DNA of 64,000 nucleotides from Pyxidicoccus xibeiensis (GTDB taxonomy: Bacteria > Myxococcota > Myxococcia > Myxococcales > Myxococcaceae). Both the position numbers and the translations under genes were made by a program. Under the pieces are notes generated by a model. It saw nothing but the letters and a program-made list of their open reading frames with translations, had not been told where the DNA came from and did not search any database. Position 1 is the first letter of the stretch. Every line of letters begins with the position of its first letter. The stretch spans positions 420,754 through 484,753 of the forward strand of contig NZ_JAJVKV010000007.1 of the NCBI RefSeq assembly GCF_024198175.1. The letters are read 5' to 3'. Below are positions 56,287 through 64,000 of this stretch, piece by piece.

Positions 56287-58503
56287 TCATTGCGGCTGGG
56301 GCTGGGGCTGGGGCGCCTCACTGCGGCGACCGCCCGCGCCGCCGTGCCGCTGGGGCCAGCCGCGCGCCTGCGCCACGCCGTCGACCTGGTAGGACTCCAG
56401 CATCCACACGCCCTCGCGCTCCACCACCACGTGCAGCCGGCTCCCCACGAAGGCCGCGCCGGCCAGGCGGGGGCGTCCCGGCAGCGGGCACATGCCCACG
56501 CGCTCGCCTCGAGCGAAGAGCTGCATCCACACCTGCGGCCCGTCCGGCAGCTGTGCCTCCGCCAGCACGCCCACCGCGTCGCCTTGAACGAGCGTCGCCT
56601 CGTGCAGCGTCCCTGGCAGCCTCGGGTCCGGCAGCGCGTCCACCTCCCACTCCAGGCGCCCCGTGCGCGCATCCACCGCGCGCAGCACCACGCGGTCCTC
56701 CGCGGGCGTGCACTTCACCCCATCCGTCCGCGCACAGGAGTACGCGAAGAGGTAGCCCGGCGAGCCCGCGGCCGACAGCAGCGCCGGCTCCACCAGCGGC
56801 GTCAGCCTCCGCGTCCCGGCGTCCCAGTCCACCTCCACCACCGCGCCGCCATCCGCCGTCCCCGCGTCGGTGGGCACGAAGGCCCGGGCCCCCACCAGCA
56901 GCGTCCCGCCCGCCACCGCCAGCGACGCGCCCCCGTCCGGCACGCCCCCGTCCGTCACCTCGGTGAAGCGCAGCACGGTGCCGCCGTCCTCCTCGGGCCG
57001 CGTGCGCGCCAGCCGGCCATTCGTCGAATAGAGGAAGGCCTCGCCGGACACGTCCAGGGCGAGCCGCGCCTCCCCGGGCCAGGCCTCCGCCGGTGCCGCG
57101 CGCAGCAGCGTGCCCGCCGTCGTCCCCGCGTCCGCGTCCGTGCTCCCGGCCAGCCACACCAGCCGCGCGGCCTCGGGCGCGGGCAGCGGCAGCTCCCCAC
57201 CGTCACCCGCGTCCACCCCGCCGTCCGGCGCGGAGCGCCAGTCCACGTACGCCAGCACGTCTCCGGTGTCCGTCAGCGCCACGCGCCCCACGCCCGTCGC
57301 GCCCTCCCAGGTGCCCGCGTCATCCGGCGCGCCCATCGCCTCCCAGGGCGACTCCCAGAGCCGCGCGCCCGGGTTGCGCGGGGCGTAGCCCTCCAGGCCC
57401 TCGGACGCGAGCACCACCACGCCTGCCTGCGAGGTGGCCAGCAGCGTGCGGACGCCGCCATCCGGGTAGGGGGACTCGAAGCGCAGCAGGCCCTGGGCGG
57501 TGTATGAGACGAGCCGGCAGCCCGCGTCGCCGCCGCACACCGAGGTGAAGAGGGCCCCGTCCTGGACGAGCAGCACGGGCCCTCCGGACTCGCTCACCGG
57601 CGCTCCGCCTAGCTCCTGCTCGAAGGTGGGCGCCAGGTCCCCGGCGTCCGGACGCTCGCACTCGCCGCCCTGGCAGGTGGACGCGGCCACGCAGGCCGTG
57701 GCGGGCGCGCAGACGGTGCCGTCCGGCGTGGGCAGCTCGATGCAGCTGCCGCGCAGGCAGACGTTGCCCGTCTTGCAGTCCAGCGGCCCGCAGGGCGTCA
57801 GGTCCTGGGCGTCCACCTCCGTGCAGCCCTCCTCGCGCTCGCACACGCCCACCTTGCATGGGTTGGTCGGCTCGGGGCACGCCACCTGTGACGTCACACA
57901 CCCGCTCGTGGGCGAGCACGAGTCCACGGTGCACGGGTTGTCGTCATTGCACGAGCGCGGGCGGCCCACGCACGCCCCCGACTCGCAGCGGCCGTTCTCC
58001 TGGCAGCGGCTCTCGGGGATGCACGCGGCGCCCTCCTCCGCGGGCGTCTCCACGCACTCGCCGGACTCCAGGTCGAAGCGCGACTCGCGGCACGGGGGAG
58101 CGGGACAGGGCTTCGGCCGGACGCCCACGCCGGTGAGACGGACGGTGGCCGTCTCTCCGGCGCCCGCCAGTTGCAGCGTCCCCTCCGCCGCTCCGTTGCC
58201 CGCGGTGAACACCACCTCCACCGTGGCCGTGCCGCTGCCGGGCACGTTCACCTCGGACGCCGTCACGGAGAAGGGCGCGCCCGTGGAGGCCGTCACGGTG
58301 ACGCTGGAGCGGCCGGTGGCCAGCAGCGTCACCTCGCGGCGCGCCGGCTCGCCCTCCAGGACGCGGCCGAAGTCGACGACGTCCTGCTGCGGACGGAAGC
58401 CCTGGCGCGTGCCGCCCGTGCCCGGGTCTCCACACCGGCACCCGCCAACGGCGAGCAGCAACGCCACGAGCAGCGGACTCCAGGAGCGGGCAGGGAAGGC
58501 CAT
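56287..58503 (-). CDS. Cys-rich lipoprotein with ASH-like and beta-propeller-like domains
   Basis: The product has 738 residues. Signal and lipobox: LLVALLLAVGGC. Residues about 35-130 form an ASPM-SPD-2-Hydin-like beta sandwich (VDFGRVLEGEPARREVTLLA). Residues 135-300 are rich in cysteine with repeated PC..G..C pairs (CNDDNPCTVDSCSPTSGCVT), similar to the repeated Cys modules of large myxobacterial surface proteins. The rest resembles a PQQ-like propeller with G/D-rich loops. The end is PQPQPQPQ, encoded by a GGGGCT tandem repeat at about 56293-56312. Likely at the cell surface; activity unknown. Confidence 0.8.
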   Translation of the reverse strand: MAFPARSWSPLLVALLLAVGGCRCGDPGTGGTRQGFRPQQDVVDFGRVLEGEPARREVTLLATGRSSVTVTASTGAPFSVTASEVNVPGSGTATVEVVFTAGNGAAEGTLQLAGAGETATVRLTGVGVRPKPCPAPPCRESRFDLESGECVETPAEEGAACIPESRCQENGRCESGACVGRPRSCNDDNPCTVDSCSPTSGCVTSQVACPEPTNPCKVGVCEREEGCTEVDAQDLTPCGPLDCKTGNVCLRGSCIELPTPDGTVCAPATACVAASTCQGGECERPDAGDLAPTFEQELGGAPVSESGGPVLLVQDGALFTSVCGGDAGCRLVSYTAQGLLRFESPYPDGGVRTLLATSQAGVVVLASEGLEGYAPRNPGARLWESPWEAMGAPDDAGTWEGATGVGRVALTDTGDVLAYVDWRSAPDGGVDAGDGGELPLPAPEAARLVWLAGSTDADAGTTAGTLLRAAPAEAWPGEARLALDVSGEAFLYSTNGRLARTRPEEDGGTVLRFTEVTDGGVPDGGASLAVAGGTLLVGARAFVPTDAGTADGGAVVEVDWDAGTRRLTPLVEPALLSAAGSPGYLFAYSCARTDGVKCTPAEDRVVLRAVDARTGRLEWEVDALPDPRLPGTLHEATLVQGDAVGVLAEAQLPDGPQVWMQLFARGERVGMCPLPGRPRLAGAAFVGSRLHVVVEREGVWMLESYQVDGVAQARGWPQRHGGAGGRRSEAPQPQPQPQ

Positions 58504-58571
58504 GGGCCCGACTCAACCGCGCCCGGTGGGGGCCACGCAATCCCGGCCTGCCGTCCCGTCGTGCCGGTGAC

Positions 58572-59198
58572 TCAGGGCTCGGGGTCGGGAGCCGGTGTCC
58601 GGCGCCGGGCCAGCATGCGCACCAGCACCGCCACCACCCCGACCACGACCAGGCCCACCACCGCGTACTGGTAGCGGCTGACGAGCGCCGACAGCCGCTC
58701 GAGGTTTCCACCCACCGCCGCGCCCAGGCCCAGCACCAGCCCGGTGTGGAGCATGGCTGACAGCGCGCCCAGCATCAGCGCGTTGAAGCGGGGCATGTGC
58801 GCGGCGCCGGCTGCGACGAAGATGAGCCCGCGGATGCCGGGGATGAACCGGTTGGCCAGCAGCAGCCAGGGCCCGTTGCGGCGCATGCGGGCCTGCACCT
58901 GCTCCAGCCGTGCGTGGGTGATGCCGAAGAAGCTCCACTCGGGGTGGGCGGCGAAGCGGTGCGCCAGCCAGTGGCCCACCGCGTAGTTGATGGCCGCGCC
59001 CGCGACGCTGCCCGCCGTCACCACCAGGAAGACGAGTGGCCAGGGCTGGGTGCCCCGCACCGCGTACACGCCGCCCAGCAGGGTGACGGTGTCCCCCGGG
59101 AAGGGAGGGACGATGTACTCCAGCGCCGCCGCCAGGCCGAGCACCAGCAGGCCCAGGGGCCCCAGCGACGAGATGAGCTGGTCGATTTGTTCCACCAT
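58572..59198 (-). CDS. DedA-family (VTT-domain) membrane protein
   Basis: The product has 208 residues. The family blocks EYIVPPFPGDTVTLLGGVYA, GHWLAHRF, and RNGPWLLLANRFIPGIRGLI with FVAAGAAHMPRFNALMLGA are all present, with the re-entrant glycines. DedA proteins are inner-membrane lipid or undecaprenyl-phosphate flippases and affect cell division and drug tolerance. Four to five membrane helices are visible. The start ATG is at 59198. Confidence 0.92.
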   Translation of the reverse strand: MVEQIDQLISSLGPLGLLVLGLAAALEYIVPPFPGDTVTLLGGVYAVRGTQPWPLVFLVVTAGSVAGAAINYAVGHWLAHRFAAHPEWSFFGITHARLEQVQARMRRNGPWLLLANRFIPGIRGLIFVAAGAAHMPRFNALMLGALSAMLHTGLVLGLGAAVGGNLERLSALVSRYQYAVVGLVVVGVVAVLVRMLARRRTPAPDPEP

Positions 59199-59343
59199 CC
59201 GCGCGTGAGCCTCCGTCGACCCGGCCTTCGGGCAGACTTAAGGCGGGAAGGCGCCGGAGGAAAGGCGCTTCTCCCCTGCCGCGTGGAAGGTGAACACCGG
59301 CGGGCCCACGGACAGCCTCCGCGAGGGGACAGGAGCCCTGCGC

Positions 59344-60474
59344 TCACATACTGGCCGCGCTGCCCTCCGCCTCCGTCGCCGCGCTTCGCGGAGGCGGGTG
59401 GCGTGGGAGGCGCACCGTGACGGTCGTCCCCCCGGCCTGGGTCGACTCCACGTCGAGGGTGCCGCCGTGGGCCTGGACGATGTGCTTCACGATGAACATG
59501 CCCAGGCCGATGCTCCCCGACCTCGACGTCCGTGGGGCCCCTTCATCCCGCTGCATCGGCTCGAAGAGCGTGGACATCGCCTGGGGGGAGATGGGGGCGC
59601 CCCGGTTGTGGACCGACAGCATGACGGCCTCTGCCCCGCCCACGACCCTGACCGTCACGAGGCCGCCCTCGGCGCCGTGCGACAGGGCGTTGTTCACGAG
59701 GTTGGTGATGAGCTGGGCGACGCGGTCCGAGTCCCATTCCCCGGAACCCTCTCCCGACGCCTCGAACCGGAGTCGGCTTCCAGGCCTGGCCAGCTCCAGC
59801 TCCTCGATGAGCAGCGCCACGAAGCGGTGCATGTCGAAGGCGCTGTACTGGATGGGCAGCCCTCCTCCCAGGCGCGCCTGGGTGAAGTCGAGCAGGCTGC
59901 CAATCAAGCGGTGGGCACGCTCGGCCGAAGTGAGGATGCGCCCGACGGTGACGGCATGGCGGGTCCCCAGGTCCTTGCTCCGCAGGAGCAGCGCGGAGGC
60001 CATCAGGACGGCGGAGATGGGGGTGCGCAGGTCGTGGCTGACGATTCCGATGAGCTGCTGCTCGAACTCCGCTCGCTCCCGGAGCTGCTGCTCGATGCGC
60101 TTGCGCTCGGTGATGTCGCGGGTGACCTTCACGAAGCCCCGGTGGGAGCCGTCCGGGCCCGACAGGGTGCGCAGCGTCACCTCGGCGCAGAAGCGGATTC
60201 CGCCCTTCCGGAGCCGGACTCCCTCGCCCTGGTAGACGCCCGTCTCGGCGGCCTGACGCAGCTCCTGCTCGGGCTTCCCCGCCTGGACGTCCTCCGGGGT
60301 GAAGAGCATGGAGAAGGGCTGGCCGATGGCCTCCTCGGATGTGTAGCCCTTCACGCGCTGGGCGCCCACGTTCCAGGTGGCGATCCGCCCCTCGGGGTCC
60401 ACGCGGAAGATGGCGTAGTCCTTGATGTCCTCCATGTGAAGCTCGCCAGCATCTTCATGCAACGGACCAGGCAT
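59344..60474 (-). CDS. PAS-domain sensor histidine kinase
   Basis: The product has 376 residues. An N-terminal PAS domain (about 15-120: IKDYAIFRVDPEGRIATWNV, GYTSEEAIGQPFSMLFTPED) is followed by HisKA with His147 in LIGIVSHDLRTPIS and an ATPase domain with NLVNNALSH (N box), HNRG and SIGLGMFIVKHIV (G box). No membrane segment is visible, so it senses an internal signal such as redox or a ligand bound by PAS. No response regulator is adjacent. GGGGAGC lies before the ATG at 60474. Confidence 0.9.
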   Translation of the reverse strand: MPGPLHEDAGELHMEDIKDYAIFRVDPEGRIATWNVGAQRVKGYTSEEAIGQPFSMLFTPEDVQAGKPEQELRQAAETGVYQGEGVRLRKGGIRFCAEVTLRTLSGPDGSHRGFVKVTRDITERKRIEQQLRERAEFEQQLIGIVSHDLRTPISAVLMASALLLRSKDLGTRHAVTVGRILTSAERAHRLIGSLLDFTQARLGGGLPIQYSAFDMHRFVALLIEELELARPGSRLRFEASGEGSGEWDSDRVAQLITNLVNNALSHGAEGGLVTVRVVGGAEAVMLSVHNRGAPISPQAMSTLFEPMQRDEGAPRTSRSGSIGLGMFIVKHIVQAHGGTLDVESTQAGGTTVTVRLPRHPPPRSAATEAEGSAASM

Positions 60475-60571
60475 ACGCTCCCCTGTCCGGAGTGCATCCG
60501 CCTCGTGTGAGACACCCCGTCACCCAACGGTAAGCACGCCTGGTGGAGGGTGTCGGACCGCTGCGCAGCCT

Positions 60572-60979
60572 TCAGGCGCGCACGGGCTCCAGCACGGACG
60601 TGCAGGCCCGGCACCGCCGCGCTTCCAGGGGAATGGTCTCCCGGCACTCCGGGCACACCCGCGTCGCGGGCGGGGGCGGCGGCGCCTCCTTGCGGCGCCA
60701 CAGCGCGCCCACCTTCACCACCACGAGGAAGAGCACCAGCGCGATGATGAAGAAGTCCAGGAGGGCGCCCAGCATGTGGCCGAGTCGCAGCTGCAGCGGC
60801 GTGAAGGTGGCGTTGCGCCAGTCTCCCCCCGGCAGCACCAGGCCCACCACCGGCATCACCAGGTCCGCGACGACGGCGTTGACGATGGCGGTGAACGCAT
60901 TGCCGATGACCACGGCCACCGCCAGGTCCACCACGTTGCCCTTGAGGGCGAACTGCTTGAACTCCGAGAGCACGGACAT
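60572..60979 (-). CDS. mscL: large-conductance mechanosensitive channel with C-terminal zinc ribbon
   Basis: The product has 135 residues. TM1 is GNVVDLAVAVVIGNAFTAIV with the gate region, TM2 is GALLDFFIIALVLFLVVVKV, and the signature FKQFALKGNVVDLAV starts the protein. It opens under membrane tension and releases solutes during osmotic down-shock. The usual cytoplasmic helix bundle is followed by VCPECRETIPLEARRCRACT, a four-Cys zinc ribbon, an addition seen in some bacterial MscL. GGAGGGG precedes the ATG at 60979. Confidence 0.93.
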   Translation of the reverse strand: MSVLSEFKQFALKGNVVDLAVAVVIGNAFTAIVNAVVADLVMPVVGLVLPGGDWRNATFTPLQLRLGHMLGALLDFFIIALVLFLVVVKVGALWRRKEAPPPPPATRVCPECRETIPLEARRCRACTSVLEPVRA

Positions 60980-61222
60980 GAGAGCCCCTCCACACGGGAG
61001 CACAGAGTCCGCTCGACGATGGCCGGCGGCCGGGCTCCTCCTGGAGGCGGCACCCTAACCGGCCGTTCCAGCCGGAGGTGCCAGCCTCCAGGACGGGTGT
61101 CACGTGCCGGTCAGAACCCCACACACACCACAGGGCCCATCGGAGAAGCCACGGCCACCGTGGCCATGAGCCCCGGGCGGTTGCCGGGCGAGTTGCCCGA
61201 GCCCACCGGAGGGTGCTCCCGC

Positions 61223-63199
61223 TCAGGGCAAGGGCAGCATCGACTCGGGATAGGTCACCTTGTAGACCTGCGCCGGCATGCCCGAGCGGTCGCTGTCGAA
61301 CAAGATGGTCGTCTTGTTGCCCGCGAACTGAAGATGGGACTGGCCGTGGTAGGGATGTTGACCCGGCTGTTCGTCCGTCGTGGTCAAGAACCGCATGTAG
61401 CCAGTCGAAGGATTCATCACGAAGATGGCGCTCGGACCTTCGACGAAGCCTGCATCGGGAGCGGGCACGAGCTTGTAACCTGAGCACGCAAACAGGTCAT
61501 CGTCGGCTGACCAGCTGCAGAACTTCGGAACATACGAGTGGCCGTCGCCATCGTCCCAGTTGTTGAGGACGCGCCCCTTGAAGGTTCGACCGGCGATGCC
61601 GCTGGTGCCCTCGAGGTTGGAGGTGCCATCGGGATTGACGGTGCGAAAGGTGCAGTCGGGGTTCAGGATGTCGCCAATCACCAACCTTCGCGGCTCGTGG
61701 TCATTGCCGACCGCCTGGGTATAGGAGACTCGGAGGCCGTCGTTCGACCACATCTCGTGGGACGGAATCTTCCTGAACGACGTCAGCCCGGCATCGAAGG
61801 CATCCTGGCCATATCCGAGGTAATACGGTGGACCGCCGCGGTCGAGATCCGCGAGATAGATGTCCTTCCGTCCTTTGCCGTCTGTGGAACGGTTCCGCGA
61901 GTACATCAGGATGTTGGGGCAGGTCGGGCTGAGCCTGAGACGGTGGAACGGCTCATGTGAATATGGGTCCGAGAGGGCGACGTCGCCCATCGAGGCCCAG
62001 AGGCTTCCCGCGCCCTTTCCCTTGATGCGGTGGACCTGGGCATCCGTGGCAAAAGCGATGACCCACTTATCAATCGAGCAGCTCCGACTCGCGGGAGACA
62101 GCTGCGGCACGAACTCGCCCCCGGTGGGAAAACCGGCTGGGGACAACAGATACAACTCCGAGATTGGCGAAGGGCTGCACGTGGAGCCGTTCAGGTTCAT
62201 GGCCATGAGCCCCACCCTGCCGTCCGGGAGCTTTCGCGGGAAATAGGCCATCGCCCCGTCAGGAGTCACGAACGTGTTCGGGCTGGAGGCGTCCTCGTCC
62301 GTGAGCAACCGGGCGTCAGTCCCGTCGAGGGTCATCGTCGCCGTGTCATTGGCGCCCTCCGCCCTGACGCGGCTGTAGACGAACCGGTTCGACCCTGCGA
62401 CGACAGCCGGGATGTCGTAATACGCGATGTTGTTCCATCCATTGCTCGTGAGCTGTGTCACCGTCACACCCGGCGTGACTCGCGTCATCTCGCTCGTCAC
62501 CTCCCGGGGGCTCTGTGGGAGCGGCGCAGCCGGGCAGTGGTTCAGGGCGGTCGGCGTGGAGACAGGTGGAATACAGGCGGTGATGTTGTCGAGGATGAGG
62601 CTGGGCCGTCTGCCCGTGGGGTGCTCCTTCGACGTGAAGTCCGCGTTGTCGCTGGAGCGCGGGACCAGGGCAAAGCTGACGACGCTGTTGGGTGCGACGG
62701 CGCTGGTGACATCCAGGTATACGAGCGAGCCCGCCGTCGTGCTCGGCATCGAGGCTACCCGTGGGGCGGTGCCGATGCCGGGCTGGTTGTTCCAGGTGAT
62801 GGTTTCCTCGGTCCAGGACGCGCTCGGCGTCTTGTAGACGTCGGCTGTGTCCGAGGACGGTGCGAGCACCTCGAGACGCAGCCGCGCCCTGCCGATTCTT
62901 CCAGCGACGTTGCCGATGGCAAACCGCAGGAAGGAGCGCTCGATTCCGCCTTCCGAGTCCAGGTTGTCGACCTGGAGCGTCGGGTCGGCGCCGTAATTCG
63001 TGTTCGCATGCGTGAGCGACACGACCGTCGCGTCATCCGTCGGCCGGAGGTAGATTGGCGACGCCAGCGCGCTCGTCGCCGCGGCGAGCTCGTGAGGCGG
63101 AGGAGATTCGGCCGTACAGTTCGTCAAGATGAACAGAGCGGCGAGCAGCAAGAAGCCGCGCCTCGGAGCGTGATTCGAGTTCAGCGCTGAAGTGCCCAT
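61223..63199 (-). CDS. exported beta-propeller protein with DNRLRE/CBM96-like N-terminus
   Basis: The product has 658 residues. A signal (RRGFLLLAALFILTNC, with a lipobox-like end) is followed by a domain with IYLRPTDDATVVSLTHANTN, YGADPTLQVDNLDSEGGIER and SFLRFAIGNVAGRIGRARLR, the DNRLRE/carbohydrate-binding-like pattern. From about residue 200 comes a propeller reminiscent of TolB or oligogalacturonate-lyase blades (DGAMAYFPRKLPDGRVGLMA, MWSNDGLRVSYTQAVG, CSWSADDDLFACSGYK). Base composition is visibly less GC-rich than in its neighbours. The ATG at 63199 follows a G-run. Probably binds or cleaves polysaccharide outside the cell. Confidence 0.78.
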   Translation of the reverse strand: MGTSALNSNHAPRRGFLLLAALFILTNCTAESPPPHELAAATSALASPIYLRPTDDATVVSLTHANTNYGADPTLQVDNLDSEGGIERSFLRFAIGNVAGRIGRARLRLEVLAPSSDTADVYKTPSASWTEETITWNNQPGIGTAPRVASMPSTTAGSLVYLDVTSAVAPNSVVSFALVPRSSDNADFTSKEHPTGRRPSLILDNITACIPPVSTPTALNHCPAAPLPQSPREVTSEMTRVTPGVTVTQLTSNGWNNIAYYDIPAVVAGSNRFVYSRVRAEGANDTATMTLDGTDARLLTDEDASSPNTFVTPDGAMAYFPRKLPDGRVGLMAMNLNGSTCSPSPISELYLLSPAGFPTGGEFVPQLSPASRSCSIDKWVIAFATDAQVHRIKGKGAGSLWASMGDVALSDPYSHEPFHRLRLSPTCPNILMYSRNRSTDGKGRKDIYLADLDRGGPPYYLGYGQDAFDAGLTSFRKIPSHEMWSNDGLRVSYTQAVGNDHEPRRLVIGDILNPDCTFRTVNPDGTSNLEGTSGIAGRTFKGRVLNNWDDGDGHSYVPKFCSWSADDDLFACSGYKLVPAPDAGFVEGPSAIFVMNPSTGYMRFLTTTDEQPGQHPYHGQSHLQFAGNKTTILFDSDRSGMPAQVYKVTYPESMLPLP

Positions 63200-63349
63200 G
63201 GCGAGCGCCCCCCCCTTGCGAAGCTTCGAGGCTACAACGGGCTCGGGCGCGCGGATACACCGGGTGACGGCCGGCCAGGCCCGAACACTCAACCCATACG
63301 GCACCTTGCGCACTCTGGAGCAGGCCTCTTTGCCTGATAGGGAGAAACC

Positions 63350-63688
63350 ATGAGCGAGATTGGTGGGTTGTGGCCCGAGCCTGAAGCGGTTCCTGGCCAT
63401 CCAGGACTGGTGGACCGCGCGTGGTCCTTGGTGCTCAAGCGTGACGTTCCTTCGGCGGCAGCACTGGCACCGGCAATCAGGGAGTTCATTGAGCAAGGGC
63501 ACGCGGCCATTGCACGGGCTGAGCGCAGGAGAGTCATCGTGCGGATTCGTACCGCCCATCCTTCAGTTGGCGATCCGCTCCAAGCGATGACTGTAACTAC
63601 ACGCGTACTCCGGGCCATTGACGCTGTTTGGGGCATCGCGGAGCTGCAGGGGCAGCCTGGGCGTGAGTCCCTGCTGCTGCGTCCGTAG
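63350..63688 (+). CDS. hypothetical protein (112 aa)
   Basis: The product has 112 residues, soluble and without signal peptide: AAALAPAIREFIEQGHAAIA and HPSVGDPLQAMTVTTRVLRA are helical. GGGAGAAACC lies before the ATG at good distance. Codon use is less GC-biased than in most of the window, as in the neighbouring propeller gene, which suggests recent arrival. Family not recognised. Confidence 0.6.
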   Translation: MSEIGGLWPEPEAVPGHPGLVDRAWSLVLKRDVPSAAALAPAIREFIEQGHAAIARAERRRVIVRIRTAHPSVGDPLQAMTVTTRVLRAIDAVWGIAELQGQPGRESLLLRP

Positions 63689-64000
63689 CCATGGGTCTCC
63701 CGCCAGCTCCGTCCGGCAGCCGCCGGCTCGCCACGGCTTGAAGATCCACCTCACGCCTGGGCCGGTCCACACTCTGGCCCGAGTGGGTGCGGCCCGGCGA
63801 CGAATTAATCTCGGTTTCTGAGGGTCTGGCTCTGATTCTGAGTCCCCGAGGCGGCTGCCGGACGCGACCGTTCCAAACCTGTCCGACAGTCAGACCGTCG
63901 AAAAAGGGGGGGGAGATGCTCAGGGTAGGAGCCGAAGCGCTCGACTTCTTGAGTATGGCGTGGTTGTCGAGGAGGGGTGAGAGCCAAGGGCGCGAAGAAG
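63689..64000. other. 312-base right-edge region
   Basis: No confirmed gene. It holds the second copy of the dispersed repeat, a further short match to its core (CGTCCGGCAGCCGCC at about 63710-63724), and an open frame starting at ATG 63916 and running off the edge (28 codons, GGGGGGAG directly before the ATG, no family recognised). The frame is open back to a stop near 63737, so it might be a remnant of a longer gene. Confidence 0.4.
63821..63886 (-). repeat. 66-bp dispersed repeat, copy B
   Basis: Reverse-complement copy of 46101-46166, identical at 62 of 66 positions. The same end of the element faces the 3' end of the upstream gene (63688) in both copies, here at 132 bases. The inner GGACTC arm pairing of copy A is weakened by the differences. 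Confidence 0.8.

Noticed and set aside
63916..64000. Transposase gene running off the right edge
   Set aside because: The 28 visible codons match no recognised family, and the ribosome site touches the start codon.

Overview
The window is about 70% GC and carries several marks of a fruiting myxobacterium of the Myxococcus/Corallococcus/Pyxidicoccus group. These are a bacterial Ser/Thr kinase with a cyclase-like domain, a secreted polysaccharide lyase ending in a MYXO-CTERM-type tail behind a DAG-rich linker, many small lipoproteins, and a lipoprotein toxin/immunity pair like the Sit systems that myxobacteria deliver by outer-membrane exchange. I recognise no phage, complete insertion sequence, CRISPR array, rRNA or tRNA. 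Assignment to family is inference; nothing here fixes genus or species.

Layout. 1-6.8 kb: partial TPR protein (-), kinase/cyclase-like receptor (+), small membrane protein and AraC-type regulator divergent across 30 bp. 6.8-10.4 kb: lipoprotein, then a coupled ECF sigma, zinc anti-sigma, exported caspase operon (-). 10.5-17.6 kb: lipoprotein, NlpC/P60-like lipoprotein and a 1,905-residue membrane protein (-). 17.8-24.8 kb: GNAT acetyltransferase, small hydrophilic protein and endonuclease III (+), PLD-family synthase (-), TerB-like/acyl-CoA oxidase fusion, SnoaL-like lipoprotein and VOC protein (+), repetitive membrane-anchored protein (-). 25-33 kb: M48 protease, outer-membrane protein, DUF3293 protein, parallel beta-helix protein, LysR regulator divergent from an SDR enzyme, FMN-type flavoprotein and two small envelope proteins. 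33.5-36.2 kb: clpP and fumC (-), MOSC protein (+). 36.2-38.2 kb: P450 plus ABM monooxygenase pair, zinc-ribbon/PspC protein (-). 38.5-41.5 kb: glyoxylate shunt genes aceB and aceA (+), closed by a long intrinsic terminator. 41.6-47.7 kb: three small unknown proteins, glycyl-tRNA synthetase, radical SAM protein and PLP decarboxylase. 47.8-49.5 kb: toxin/immunity pair. 49.6-64 kb: polysaccharide lyase, astA, transglutaminase-like protein, chemoreceptor/solute-binding fusion, Cys-rich lipoprotein, DedA protein, PAS histidine kinase, mscL, beta-propeller lipoprotein and a small unknown gene.

Functionally, central metabolism (aceBA, fumC, astA, acyl-CoA oxidase) fits growth on lipids and amino acids, as expected of a predator. 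Envelope sensing and remodelling recur through the window: sigma/anti-sigma/caspase, M48 protease, NlpC/P60, DedA, MscL, PspC and PLD synthase. The features most worth a second look are the lipoprotein toxin/immunity locus, the ECF/anti-sigma/caspase operon, the receptor fused to a solute-binding domain on its predicted cytoplasmic side, the TerB-like/oxidase fusion, and a 66-bp dispersed repeat found twice, near the 3' ends of unrelated genes.
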